From assembly GCA_001643675.2 (NCBI GenBank), contig LSRY02000052.1:186001-250000 (forward strand): a stretch of DNA of 64,000 nt. The letters are read 5' to 3'. A program made the translations under genes and the position numbers. Below, piece after piece: positions 38,913 through 51,743 of the stretch. Position 1 is the stretch's first letter. Each line of letters opens with the position of its first letter. The notes under the pieces are model-generated. The model searched no databases. It was given only the letters and a program-made list of their open reading frames with translations, and was not told the origin of the DNA. The DNA is from Monocercomonoides exilis. Its lineage: Eukaryota > Preaxostyla > Oxymonadida > Polymastigidae.

Positions 38913-41900
38913 TCATCCCTCATTTATAATCTTTTTAATTGATTTTTTCACGTCCACCAAAGTGGGTCTTTCGTTTGGCTCATCTGCCCACATCTTTTCC
39001 ATCAGCTCAACCACTTCTTCTCCATCGATTCCATCTGTCAGCGGTCGCACTCCATCTCTCATCATCTCCTGCGCTTCCTCCGCATCACACTCGCTCAAAG
39101 GCACTTCCCCTGCGGTCATTTCATGCAGAATCAGTCCAAGTGTGAAAACAACTCCCTTTTCAATTCCCTCTTCTTCATATTCCTCTTCTGGTGCTTTCCA
39201 TCGCTTCATTTCTTCCCTTTCCTTTTCATCCTCTAATTCCTCCGTCAAAACGAATATTTCATTTTCGTTTCCTTCCTCAACAAAGATTGAATATGGGCAC
39301 AACTGCCTCCCAATCATTTCCGTCCTTTCGTCTGCAACTGAAATCAAATGCTCAAATAGCTCTGCAACTGCCAAAACCACCTCCTTCCCATCAACAACAT
39401 CCATCGCTCTTGTTCCCAGAGTGAAATTACCTTGAACGGAATGAATTACTGAATGCAATGTTTTGATGTTCTTTTTCTTTATCTCTCCAAACGGTTTCTT
39501 TGCAGATATCACACTGAATGAATGTGATTGCAACACTCTAGCAACAGAAACATCTTCATAAGATTGCAATCGTGATTCCAAATCTGGTAAATCATTTTCA
39601 TTTGGTGCCTCATCGCTCGTTCCTCCCGCTTCTGTACCCTCTTCCTCATCGTTGTCAATCAACAAAGGAATTTGACTCGTCATCCCTTCCAGCAACGTCG
39701 ATGGCATTTCACTCATCTCAAAGCTTCTTTCATTGCTTTCCCTTCTCCTTTCCATCTTTCCCATTATCTGCTCATTTTCTAACCTTTTTTTTTCAACGTT
39801 CTTTTCTGATTCCCTTAATTTTTTTCGTAAAATCACCACCACAACAACAAATATAAATCCAAACATCAAAAAAAGCACAGCCATCATAACAATAACAACT
39901 ATGCTCCATTCATTGCTGTTTTGAACTTTTTTGTTATTTTCATCTCCTTCATTCTCATTCCCATCTCCTTTTGATTGAGACTCACTCTTGTTTGTCACCA
40001 CAATTCCATTAGAAGAAAATGATTCATCTTTTCCAAACACAATGCACACACTCACTTCTGTTTTCATCTCCATCACTTTCAACAATTCAGATGAGATAAC
40101 CGAATGTACCTCCTTCTCTGATATATAGTCATCTTCTTCTAAGATATTTGTCTGTGAAAATTCAACATCCCCATCTTTCATGTTTATCTTCAGCGACAAG
40201 TTGCATGGAAGAAGCAACTTCCCATGAATGATCAGTTCCATTTCTCCTTTTGGCTGTGTCGTATTCTTCACTTCTTCCAAGGCAGGGATGAAAAATGATG
40301 ATGTTCTTTCACTCGCTATCCCTCCCAATTGGCATCCTTCGTCCAATATCCACAACGATGTGTTTGGCAACACTCCTTCTCCACCTTTCACACTTGCAAC
40401 ATTCAGTTCGCTATTCCCTGTGCAAATCACATTCCTTCGGGCAGATGGATATCCCTCAATCTCTGGGTTATTATCCTCAAACTCTCCTTTCTCAATTTTC
40501 ACACTCCCTCCACTCACCCACAACCCACCTCCCTTGCTATTTCTGAATGTTGTTTCCCTCATCTTCACATTGCTCTTCTCAATATCAACCATTGACCCAT
40601 TCCATTTGCATAATCCCTCTTTTCTATTGTTTTCTTCATTAACAATTTCATCTTCCTTTTCTCCATCAAACACACAATTCTCAACCCTCACGTCCTTGGA
40701 ATTCCTAATCTGCATCATTCTTCCCTTATCAACCAAATTCGCACACTTTCCAAATGAGCTGTTCAGCACACTCACCACTTGCTCGGCATCTTCCATACCA
40801 ATCGCACACCCTTCAGACAGTACAGTCATATTCTCAATCGTCATGATCTTCATCACCACTTTCGCCTTTCTTCCAACACTCACAACATCTCCCTCACTTT
40901 TGATATTTGAAATGCTCGTTTCAACAATTGTCACATTCGATTCTTCGTAAAAGGAAAGCACCGCTGTTGTTGAATGAATATTCTTGAATGTTGAATCAAA
41001 TATCTTCAGCTCTCCGCTTTCCACACTCACAATTGAACTGTTCAACTTCATATCCTCAACTGTTGTTGAAAAAGAGAAGAACTCGCATTTTTGGATCTCC
41101 ATTGACCCGTTCTTCACTTTCATAAGATAATTGTGGATGATTCAAATCCATCTTCAAACTGGAATGAGCACCTCTCCACTGAACATTCATTCACAAACTC
41201 CATAACGCAATCCTTCTCTGAGGATTTCTCAATCTCGGATTTCAATCTCAAAATCGCCTGTGTCTTTTTGAATGAAGTCACAATCAGATCTTCAATTACA
41301 CACTCCCTCCTCACAAACCCTTCTCCATCAATCAGAATCCCATTTATCACCCCTTCCTCGATGTGCTCAACCCCACAGTTGATGCTCACACACGGATTGC
41401 TCTGTGCCCCACATCCTCTCCCATCACTCCCTCTCCCACTCACAAACACCTGTGCCGAGTAATAGAATGTGATCAGCGGAATCAGATCAACATCTCCCTC
41501 GCTCCAAACATCCCTCCCACAGATGGAGTTGTTTGAATTCAATGACTCCTGGTTGTAGTTCAAAGCAAACAGTGCTTCATTGATCTGGCGATCAATCGAG
41601 TGACATCTGATGAATATGTCTTTCCCCACAAAAGCCTCATTCAAATTGAACAAGATATTCACAATCTTGAAATTCAGAGGAGGAATCTGAGTTTCATATC
41701 CATAATTGGCATTTGGATCATATCCATCAATATACAGCCCTCCTCCACGCCCTGAACCAGTCGAGCACTTGCACATCGAAAATGAGCTGCCATTCACTTT
41801 CAAAGCTGATTCATCACTCTTCAGCACCACTCTCATTCCTCCACCTTCTGCACTCAAAGCGCTCTTGCAGTTTGTTATTGAACACTCATCAATCACACAC

Positions 41901-44900
41901 TCCACTACATTCTCAAATGATCCTACATCAATAACACCTGCTCCAATTCCTTCGTTTGTGATGTTGGCAAATGAACACCCAACAACCCTCAAAACAGGTT
42001 TATTGCCATTTAAATGTCTGTTTCTTTCATTATTTATTTGGTTTTCGTCTATCATCGAAATCAAGCTTCTTTTTTTCACATCGGCAAATGAAATGTTCAC
42101 ATTCTGAACAGTCACCTCAGCTGCACTTGGCCTGAAAGCAATCAACCCTTTCAACTCTGAAATCAAACTCAACGAACACCTCTCAACAACAACGCTCCCT
42201 CCATTAACTCTCATCAGGCAACACGCAAAACTTTCCACCATCCCACCAGCTGACCCAAATGAACAATCTGTAACCGACAAGAATGCATTTGTTCCTGATG
42301 ATTCAATAAATGTATTACGCTGCACTACAATATTTGGACTTGTGAATGACATGTTTATAAAAGATAAAATCAAATTGGATGATATCATTGCGTTATTGCT
42401 TGAATTATTCTCATCTTCATCATTAATTAGCATTGCAGTGTCTCTCATTGCTCCTTTTATCAAAATTTTTGGAAATTCCAGATCTGAAGATGTTTGCAAT
42501 AAATATAAAAATGAAATGGAATGGCTCAGCAATCCAGAACCCGCAATATTGATGAGCGTTTCGCCTTCTCCAAGCGTTGCATATCGAAGAGATATTAGGT
42601 AATCAATTGATGAACATGGCGCGACAGAATATCCGCATTCACTGAAATCTCCTCCTTTTTCTTTCGAAACATAACCGATTCCACTCCAATAGTTCCACAA
42701 ATATACAACAAGTGGAATAACATACCTCTCTCCCGTGCTCATCCTTTCAAAACCACAGAGTTCATCTAATGATCCAACTTCCTCTGAACTCATCTTCCAT
42801 TTAAAGTGCACAAAATCAACAATTGTTTGCAAATACCAACCTGATACAAAAATATTATTTCCTCTCATGTGAGCCTTGCAATCCAAGAACTCAACACTTG
42901 AGACCACAAAATTATGCGAGTTTTCCTTCAGCCATAGCATCATTCCTCCTCCATGTTCACTGCACTTGCATCTGGAGAATTTTGTTGTTTCGCTTGTCTG
43001 TGTTGATGAAATCCCTGCCTGCAGCTTGCTTGTAGATGATTCCAACTTGACTTTGATCCCACCACCACTACCATCCTCGCACTCGCAATTTTCAATAGTT
43101 GTGTTGCAGACAACGAACGTCTCCTCTTTATCCACAATCTTAGCCACAACCACTCCGTCACCTTTCATCAGCTTCACATTCATCACAGTCACATTCGCAA
43201 GCACGCTCTCTCTCAATGTAGTGGAAGTCAGATACAGTGAAGATAAAGACAATGAAAACGATGTTGATGAGATAGGTTCAGAGAACAATGGTTTTGAAAT
43301 ACACATATCTTTGATCTCTACATCAATCATTGATAGCTGTGACAGCGGCACCACAAAAACTGACGAAGATATCACATTCCATCCAGTATTACTCATGGTG
43401 ATCACAATATTCTCCAACGAGAGTGACCCACTCCCACCAGATATCACAACCAAACTCGGCGAGGAATCTGCTGTTGAATTGCAATCGACCTTCAAGTGTC
43501 TCATTCCCAAATGGCCACTCGTCGCACTAAAAAGTGCTTCTGTTGTTTGAGAAGAGGAAAATGATTTTGTACCAATTATACTCGCTTCCCTTCCTCTTCC
43601 AATGATAATGATCTTCTTTGATTTAATATCAATTGTTGAAGTTTCACTTTGATGCTGCCCTTCCATCAAAGTTATTACAATATTCATTTGTATTTCACTC
43701 ATCTTAAATGCCTTCTTCACAGTCTTGCATGGAAATGTCTCATTAACCCCGCATGGTTCATGTGCATCATTCCCATCAACAGAAACAAAAATCGTCTTTA
43801 ACTTTAGCCAATCCTTCTTTTCTGAAAGCTGATGTAACCAGGAACCATCTATATAACGATTATATGTGTAGCAAACCCTCCTGACATCTGTATTTGTGGT
43901 ATAACATTCATAGAATGGATTTTTAGAGTCCAAATAGGTAGCATAACCATCTTCATGCTGAACATCATGACCATACGGTGGGTTTTCCAAGCATTTACAA
44001 TCGAAAAAATAAAGGAAAAAAAAATACACGCTATTATTTCTTAAAATTGCATAAGTCAGGCCCAATTTCAATCCTCCTCCATATGAATTTGCAAAACAAG
44101 AATAAAAAAGAATATTTTTGACTTTGAAACTTTCTGGAGAACCTGTACAAAACATCCCTCCGCCTTGTGTTCCTGAAAGTGAGCATGAAGTGAAATTGCT
44201 ATCATGCAAGCACGTATTTTCACTTCCTTCATTTTCTGCTCCAATGCAGTCCGTTCCTGAAAATTGAAAAGCAAAAAGATAAATCCCTCCTCCTTTATCA
44301 ACTGCTTGACATTTCAGGAATTCACATCCGCTAATCCTGACACATGTAGTTATATTAAAAGCAAAAATTCCACCTGCAGAACTTCTTTGAGCAATGCATG
44401 AATTGAATGAGCTATTTTCCGAAATAATTGAATTTATATGCTCGCAATTGATTGCTCCTCCATCATGATGTGCACGACAATCGTTGAATATACAATAAGA
44501 AACGAAAAGTTTTCCAGATTGCAGAACGCTCATGAAAATTGCTCCACCACTCGTTGTTCCGCTGCTATATGATATATCACCTTCGGTTGTTCTCGATCCA
44601 CTCCACTCACACCAAATGAATGTATTTGTTCCATTAGTTGTTTGGTTTTGTCTCCATGGATATTCTTTGTTTTCTTCACTTCCAATGAATTCAACATTCC
44701 TTGTCCGGAAGCATCCAATAAATGAGGCGTTCGAAACAGATAAGGAAGCCAAGGGGTTGTTGAGTGAAGGAACAATCCCACCATCATATACATCACAGAC
44801 AGACCAAAATGAGCAACTGCTCATTATACAATTTGTTTGGGAAAAGAAAGTGGTTGAAGGTGAGCATGCATCATTTGCTGTTGAGATATTGAAAAATGTG

Positions 44901-45529
44901 AGTTTGGAGAGGGATACAAGGGGTATTGAAGGGGATGACAGGAATGGGGCTGATGAGACACAAAAAGAAGAGAAGTGTGATTCGCTCACCGAAATACTCC
45001 CTTCAATGCCTTCTCCATATCCATCTCCTTCTCTTCCTCTTCCTCTTCCTCTTTCTCCTTCACCTTCTTTTTCTTCACCTCCACCCTTCTCTCTTCCATA
45101 TCCCTTCCCTCCAAACAGCCTGCCTGAATAGATCTCTTCCCCTCTTCTCCACCCTTTCAATGTGATGTTCCTCAACACCCCGATGCACCCGCTCAGATCA
45201 AATGCCCCTTCCTCATTGTCCTTTCCCATCCCCACAACACACTCACTCATAACAGCCACACTCCACTTCCTTCCACACATTAATCTCCCACATTTACCCC
45301 CAACCAGCTCTATCCACTTCAGCTCAATCGACGAATTCCAAACCTGAACACGACCACTAAACACACTTTTCCTCTGTCCTCTTTTTTCGCATAATTCAAT
45401 CCCTTCAATTCCTAACATTATCAAAAAAATTGTGTCGATCATCCTTTTGAAATTATCAAGAAAATTTGTTGAGAATAAATATTGTTGATCAAAAATGATC
45501 GTCAATCCCTTATTCAATAAAAATATCAC
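38913..45529 (-). CDS. Secreted beta-helix / transmembrane / pseudokinase protein, interrupted by a frameshift
   Basis: Two abutting minus-strand frames (45529-41120, 1469 codons; 41123-38913, 736 codons) meet at TTATGA and read as one protein of about 2200 residues. Residues about 30-45 (MIDTIFLIMLGIEG) look like a signal peptide, so translation may start at 45442. The ectodomain has repeated Gly/Asn/Cys-rich parallel beta-helix (pectin-lyase-like) units such as GGGIYLFAFQFSG and EGGGMRVVLKSDESALKVNG. One membrane span (about 399-434 of the second frame) precedes a cytosolic part resembling a kinase C-lobe: KRWKAPEE, VVFTLGLILHEMTAGEVPLS, MWADEPNERPTLVDVKKSI. No HRD, DFG or Lys-Glu pair is evident, so it looks like a pseudokinase. 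No GT-AG intron restoring frame was found. Similar receptor-like proteins are, as I recall, abundant in Monocercomonoides. Confidence 0.75.
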
Positions 45530-45992
45530 TGCATATTTGGAACGAAAATTTTAGCAATCTGAATTTTGTTTCATTCTTCTCTATAGACCTCTGCGACAAG
45601 TGGAAATTTTCGTCACCAACTGACACAGGTGACCGACATGTTCATTTTTTTTCTTTTGATCATAAATTATTTTTTAAAATTCTGATTTTTTTTGTTTTCT
45701 TTTTGAAAATAAATTTGCTCTTTTTAGATAATGAAGTTTTTCTGAAATAGAAAGAAATATATTTTGTTGATAATTGAAACAAAAATATCGGTGAATAAAG
45801 CAATGATAATGGTTTAGTGACAAGATCAGTGAAATTTGGAATTTTAAAATCCGCTGGAAGTCACTTTTGTCGCTGACATTTCATCAAGTCAGTGAATTGA
45901 TTCAGTTCGAAAAAGAAACAAAATTGCATTATAGTATGTTTCGCTTCGAAAATGTTTCTAATTTCACTTTTTTGTCAGTTAATACCAAAATA

Positions 45993-48234
45993 CCATCGTT
46001 CTAAAACCCGGTACTTTTTCTAATACCCGGACTAAACAAAAATATATCACATTTTTATTTCGCAATCATTCCTGAAATTTGTTCATCCATATTCAGATAA
46101 TCGTTCTCTAAATTCAAACAGTTGGATTTCATTGTATTTTTTCATTTTATGTCAATGATTGCCTAAAAATTGAAGAAACAACGAAATATTTCAAAGAAGA
46201 CAAACAACAACGTTGCAAATTGTGAAACATGAAGAAATATTCTAAGATTGATTATATGGAATTTATTTATGATGAAACATATTTGATCGAATGAATTTCA
46301 TTTCCTTTTTTAAAATTTCATTATTTTAGTCGAAAGATCAAAACCATAAAGATGACAAACCATTGCGAACTTTCTGCATCAGACCTTCAAAAAAAATTGG
46401 CATGTGCTGAAATTAGGAAATTGGGCAGCATTTCAAAGAAAATTTTTGAAATCAAAAAGAATAATGTTGTGTCACCTCATGTGGCAATCGGATCTGGAAT
46501 AATTTCAAAAGGCTCTTGGTATCGAGGAGTGAATGCACAGAAGAATAACAGAGAAGTGGGAATCAATGGAAGACCTTCCATTATTACAGACTCAATGATT
46601 GAAACAATAGAAAACAAAACGCTTGTTATGCTGTCAGAAGGGAAGGTTGTTCGAGTAAAAGATATCTACAAAATGGTTTGAAATTAAAATTTCTTATTTC
46701 TTTTAATTTTTTTTTATTATTCAGATGAAAGATTATTATGAAGAAAACTCTAAGGAAAAAACAAAAATAAAATTTCCATGTATTTCAGCTGCATATTATT
46801 TGATCGATCATAACAAAATACTCAAATCTGCATTATCCAAACCGATGGAACGATCCAAAATGTTGGCACAGTCACCAGATGGTATCCGTAAATGGTTTGA
46901 TCGATTCAAAAATGTTTTGGATACATTCAATATAGGTGAAAACGGGATATTTAATTTCGATGAAACATCTTTGAGATGCGGAGAAAGCTCATGCAAGCTG
47001 TGCGTGTGTTTGAGAAATCAAATTCCTCCGTCACATCCAATTCCCAACAAAACAACAAATTCGACTCTTTGTGTCTGTGTTTGTGCTGATGGATCGTCTT
47101 TGCCTTCTTTTCTTCTGTATTCCAGTCGAAAGCTTCCAGTAGAATTTCGAACCCTAACGTCATTCAACATACGCTTTATCTCATCATCTTCGGGATGGAT
47201 AAATTCATCAATCTTTGAAACGATCATGATTTCCCATTGGATTCCTTCGATTAAAACAAAAATGAAACTCTTAAATATGCCAAAAGCTGTTTTCCTTCTT
47301 GATAACCATCCTTCTCACATCAATGAAAAAGTTGAGAAATGCGCAGATAAACAAGGAATAATAATGATGAGATTTCCTCCAAATCTCACTCATCTTCTTC
47401 AGCCATGCGACAGCAGCATATTTGCAAGATTTAAAAAGACTTTTAATGACAATTTCAACCCACCGCAACCACATTCTTCCTCTTCGTTTCGAAGTGAATT
47501 AGCAAAAGTTCTTCCTGAAGCACTCACTTCTTCAACATCTCCATCAACAATAAAAAGCGCGTTTCAGAAAACTGGTATTTGGCCTGTGATGGCAGCACCT
47601 GTTCTGTCAAGAGTTTCTGGTTCACCCATTTCGCAGAGAACAGAAGAAAAATCAAACTGGGACTCGGAGTTGTATGGAAAATATTCTCCCACAAACAAAA
47701 GGATAAAAACAAGAACAAGCCATATGGATCGCAGCAACATGAAGCCAGTAGAAAGTGAGGAAACATCTGTTTCAAATTTTCAAGACAGAAAGGATGACAG
47801 CATTCCTGTGAAAATGCGCACAAAAAAAGTGAAACAATACAGAAATCAGTTAAGGAAATTGCTGAGCAACATAAATGAGCCAAATGAAAAGAGTATGAAT
47901 TATGAGAAATCATCAAACAAATATGAATTGAGAGAAAGAAAAGTTAAGAAAAAGCGACTTTTAATTTCGTACGATGATGATGCAAACTTTGCGAAGAATT
48001 TCAGTACTATTTAGATTTTTACTGTTCAATCCAATTCAATTAACTTCTTGAAAAAGTGTGTGTGTTTTGGCTTTTTCATGATTAAATATAAAGATTGTCA
48101 TTAATCAGGATGTTTTGATTTTTTATTCAAAAAAGATTATCAAAATTCACTTCAAACTTGAAGAAATTTTGTGTGAATAATCATAGAAGAATATTCCCTA
48201 GTTTTAGAAAAAGTACTGGGTTTTAGAACGATGG
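45993..48234 (+). mobile_element. Complete pogo-like DNA transposon (element 1)
   Basis: 2242 bp. The terminal inverted repeats begin CCATCGTTCTAAAACCCGGT then ACTTTTTCTAATACCCGG; the right copy has ACCCAGT and AAACTAGGG at the variable positions. Both ends are flanked by TA (45991-45992 and 48235-48236). It contains a single plus-strand two-exon transposase gene. The high end identity and intact frame suggest recent activity. Confidence 0.9.
46352..48014 (+). CDS. Pogo-like DD35D transposase (element 1)
   Basis: Two exons (46352-46675, 46725-48014) around a 49-nt intron (GTTTG...TTCAG) encode 537 residues. The N-terminal 108 residues form the DNA-binding part (helix-turn-helix, GRPSIITDSMIETIENK). 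The DDE_1 catalytic domain has its acidic residues in FNFDETSL, FLLDNHPSHI and LLQPCDSSIFARFKKTFN; 35 residues separate the second and third, the pogo spacing. SAFQKTGIWP is the usual motif after the core. The C-terminus is Lys/Arg/Ser-rich. It would cut and paste the surrounding element at TA sites. No stop or frameshift is seen, so it could be functional. Confidence 0.92.
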
Positions 48235-49589
48235 TATTTCATTTTTCAGATATTGAACCTCCATTTTTCAGTGAAAGAAGCAAATTCAAACTTTTAAAAA
48301 AGGTGATATTGAATAAAAATAGAAGTGTAATTTCGTTTCTGAAAAGCAGTTAGTTATAGACAGTTCATTTTTTCTAAGTTTTTTCATTCACTGTTTGATT
48401 TTCTTTCTTTGAATGCGGCTTCATATATTGAAAATTACATCATCATGAATAAATAAAATAAATATCCATTGAATGTGCCTCTTGAAGTTTTCAATTACTC
48501 GCTCAGGATCACAACAAACTCATCGATGATAGTGGAAAGGAAAAAATGGCAGGCAAAAGCGTAAAGTTTTCCAAATTGAGGGGTAAAATTGATATTTGAT
48601 GATGGAAGAAACATGTGGATATTCATCTTTGGAAAAGAATGAGTTTATTCACGCGAATGAAATCAATTTATTGAGCTAATAACATCAATTATGATATGAT
48701 TGCCGGATTTATTTCGTTGAATATGGAACTTCAATGGATTTATTATAATTCAATAACTGCGTCAATCTTGTGAAAATCATGTTTTCATTTTGAAATCGCT
48801 GGCAAAGCGATTAATTAATTTTATATTCATCCAACTATTTAAAATTCTTGACCCCTATTGCTTGATTCACAAGAGTTTCAATATTTTTTTCTTCTTCTAA
48901 TTTAAAGATTGTTTTCTTTCAGGATTTCTCTCCTTCCTATTGTTGTGTGAAAAAACGAAGATTCCATGGAAAGAGTGGAAAATACTTAAAGAAAGAAAAA
49001 ACAATTGAAAAGAGCAGAGAAAAGTCACTGGAATAAAATGAAATTATTATCGGAAAAAGGTGAAAGAAAGAACGCACCATTCATCATGGATCATTTCAAA
49101 AAAGTTTTCTGCAGGCGAAAAAATCAGATGAAACAATCATATAAATTAGATTTTTTATCAAAGAAAATGCGTTGAAATTTCACTTCTTTTTTTTTTTGAA
49201 ATTGAAATAGCATAATGAATCTCATTAAAATATTTTAGTGATTATTTTCCATTTTGTCAAGCGATAAAAAAAGAATAGTTTATTTTTATTTTTATTTTTA
49301 TTATTATTATTTTTTTGCAACAATATTATATGAAATGAGCTGGTAGAACATTTACGAAATTATCATAAACATTCAAATATTACACATGATAATATCGTCT
49401 GTTTGGAAAATCAAAAAAAAATTCATTTAAATATATATTCATATCTTCGTGAACTTCTTCTTCCTTCTTTTCGGAAACTTAACTTTTGATTGGGTTTCTT
49501 TTCATTTCTTCTATTTCTTCTTTCTTCTTTTGTTTCAATTTCCTTGAAAACTTCATAAAATACCCCAGTTATCCAATGACGTTTCGTCA

Positions 49590-50500
49590 TTCAACGAAGG
49601 CTGCTGATTTTCCTCAAAGAAATATCAATTTCTCCCACTTTCATCTTGTGATCTACATTCACAGCTCTGTTAATCACAACTTCTCTAAATAAATAAATAA
49701 ACTGAACGAACTTTTTCCTGTAATTATCCTTTGCTATTCGAAATGCCTGAACAATACTGCTGATATTCCACAAATTCTTCATTCCACAAATTGCGAAGGA
49801 GAAAAATGGACTTTTAGGTCTGGATTCTTCTCAAAATAAATAAATAAAACAAATAAACAAATAAACAAACAAACAAACAAACAAATAAACTCTTCTTTCG
49901 TTTCTTTTCTTCTTTTCTCCTCAAACCTTGTTTTTCCATAATTCTAAAAATTCTCTCCTTGCATCTCTCCCAACGTGCAGCTCATCGCAATCCCACTTCC
50001 CCAGTTTTCATCGTTGACCAAACAGACAATCAAAAATCCTAACGCAAACAAGAAGCCGAACATCGTCAGGTTGCGACATCTTTCGTGATGTTCTTTGATT
50101 TCCTTTATCACTTCAAGATACAGCTCTTTTTCATATTTCTGTTCAAAAATAAACAAGATATCGACAAATTTCAAAAGCAATTCAAAAAGGAAAATTAAAT
50201 AATTGGAATATATAAAATATCTTAATAAAAATTATGAAAATAAAAAACCGTTATTGTCATAAGCAACTCAAGGCCATCAAAGTCATTTTTCCTTCTTTTC
50301 GAACTTTCTCTATTTTCTCTTTCTTCATCACAACATTCAGAAAACATGACACATAAATCGATAATAATTAAGAAGATAATCAGTCGAAAAGCATTTGATA
50401 GCTTTCGAAAACTTCAAACAAAAGGTCTGCATCCTTCTCTTGACTTTTCTTCTCATTTTCTTCAAAAATCTTCTTTTGAATTCTATTTCCTAATGATGTT
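49590..50500 (-). pseudogene. Decayed copy of the helical-repeat family
   Basis: In different frames the minus strand preserves ordered blocks of the family seen at 6425-7868. Around 50390-50480 it reads KKIFEENEKKSQEKDADLLF. At 50100-50150 it reads KELYLEVIKEIKEHHERCRN, equivalent to DIYLNEITEIIKHHQENHN of the intact gene. At 49600-49770 it reads ISSIVQAFRIAKDNYRKK, equivalent to the intact copy's SLIVCLVRMSRASKENY segment. Between blocks the frame shifts, stops intervene and ATAAACAAACA-type simple sequence has expanded. Order and strand are conserved, so this is one degraded paralogue rather than chance matches. Confidence 0.65.
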
Positions 50501-51480
50501 CCTCAAAAACTTCGAAAATGTGTGTGGTTCGTCTCTTTATAAATACCGATATTCTTTAACATAAAACACATATTTTCCAAAAATACTTTCTTTTCTTCAA
50601 TCATTTTGTGTATTTAAGCGAATAGTTCCTATGTGAAAACGCGAATTATTTCTTCATCATCTTTTAATCAATCATCCATTTCATTGTCTTTATTTGTGTT
50701 TTTATCAATTTCAGTGTTATGCTTCAGCAAAGAAAATTACACTTCAAATTAAGAAACAAACAAAAAATGCAACAAACAATAATGAATGTTCGAATTTAAA
50801 CACAAACCTTTCAACTTTTTTGTGTTATTCGTTTCCTGCATTTTTTCTTATTAAAGCAGCTGGAAAGCAACTGAATTTAGAATAATTTTTATTGCGTTCA
50901 AGATGTTTGGATAGAAGACAGCTGTTCCAAATATAAATTTGAATTATTGATGAGTTATTTGTATTCATTCTACTCTTTAAAACTTTGACCCAATTAATAA
51001 GACATTCTAATAAATAGTTAATTTCCACAACATTATTTTGTAAGTGTGGGTTGAATGATCAATTGTCATTCTTCAAAAATAACAGAACCACACATGCTTT
51101 TTTGATAAATCATAAATTAAAATTGAAGTGGTTTTATCATAAAAAATTAGCAATTTTTATTTGTTCAATTATATTTTATTAAATTTTAATTTTGATTCAA
51201 TTTTTTTTTTCCTTTTCTTTTCTTTTTTTTTTTTTTCTTTCTTTTTTTTTTTATTCAAAATCATTTCAAATGATTCAAAAAAATATTTTTGAAACTTTCA
51301 TTTCAGACTTGCGTCTGCTCTTCATTTCGACTCGATTATCACATTTCAGTACATTCTCAAATATCTGAGAAGTCAAGTGTTTTTAACTTTTATGAACTTT
51401 TTTTTCCAATAACTTTAATCAATCAAACTTTTAACGAAAATGAAATAAAATTACTAAAATAAAAAGCTGATTACTGAAAA

Positions 51481-51743
51481 TATGGGAAATAATTTTTGAA
51501 ATTATATTTTTTCATTCAAAAATTTCGGTGCGTAATTATTTCTTGAATATCAATAAAAAAAATTGAAAAGTTAAAAGGCTTATTGAACACATTTCAATCT
51601 TCAATTCGGAAAAAACATTTGTTTCAAAAAACTATTATCATGCTTTTTCTCTTTTATATTTGTATTTTCTTTCAAATAATCAACAATCTTCGAAAAATCA
51701 ACACCCCGAAAAAATGTATGATTTGAAAAATTATCACCCATAT
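51481..51743. mobile_element. MITE of the GGTGATAATTTTTGAAATCA family
   Basis: Left end TATGGGAAATAATTTTTGAA, continuing to AAAAATTTCGGTGCG. Right end CCCCGAAAAAATGTATGATT then TGAAAAATTATCACCCATA. Length and end structure match the other family members; the left end is more diverged. Confidence 0.6.

Noticed and set aside
41050-41200. An intron joining the two halves of the beta-helix/pseudokinase gene
   Set aside because: The best donor-like site (GTTTGAAGATG) paired with the nearest AG does not restore the frame, so a frameshift or sequencing error is preferred.
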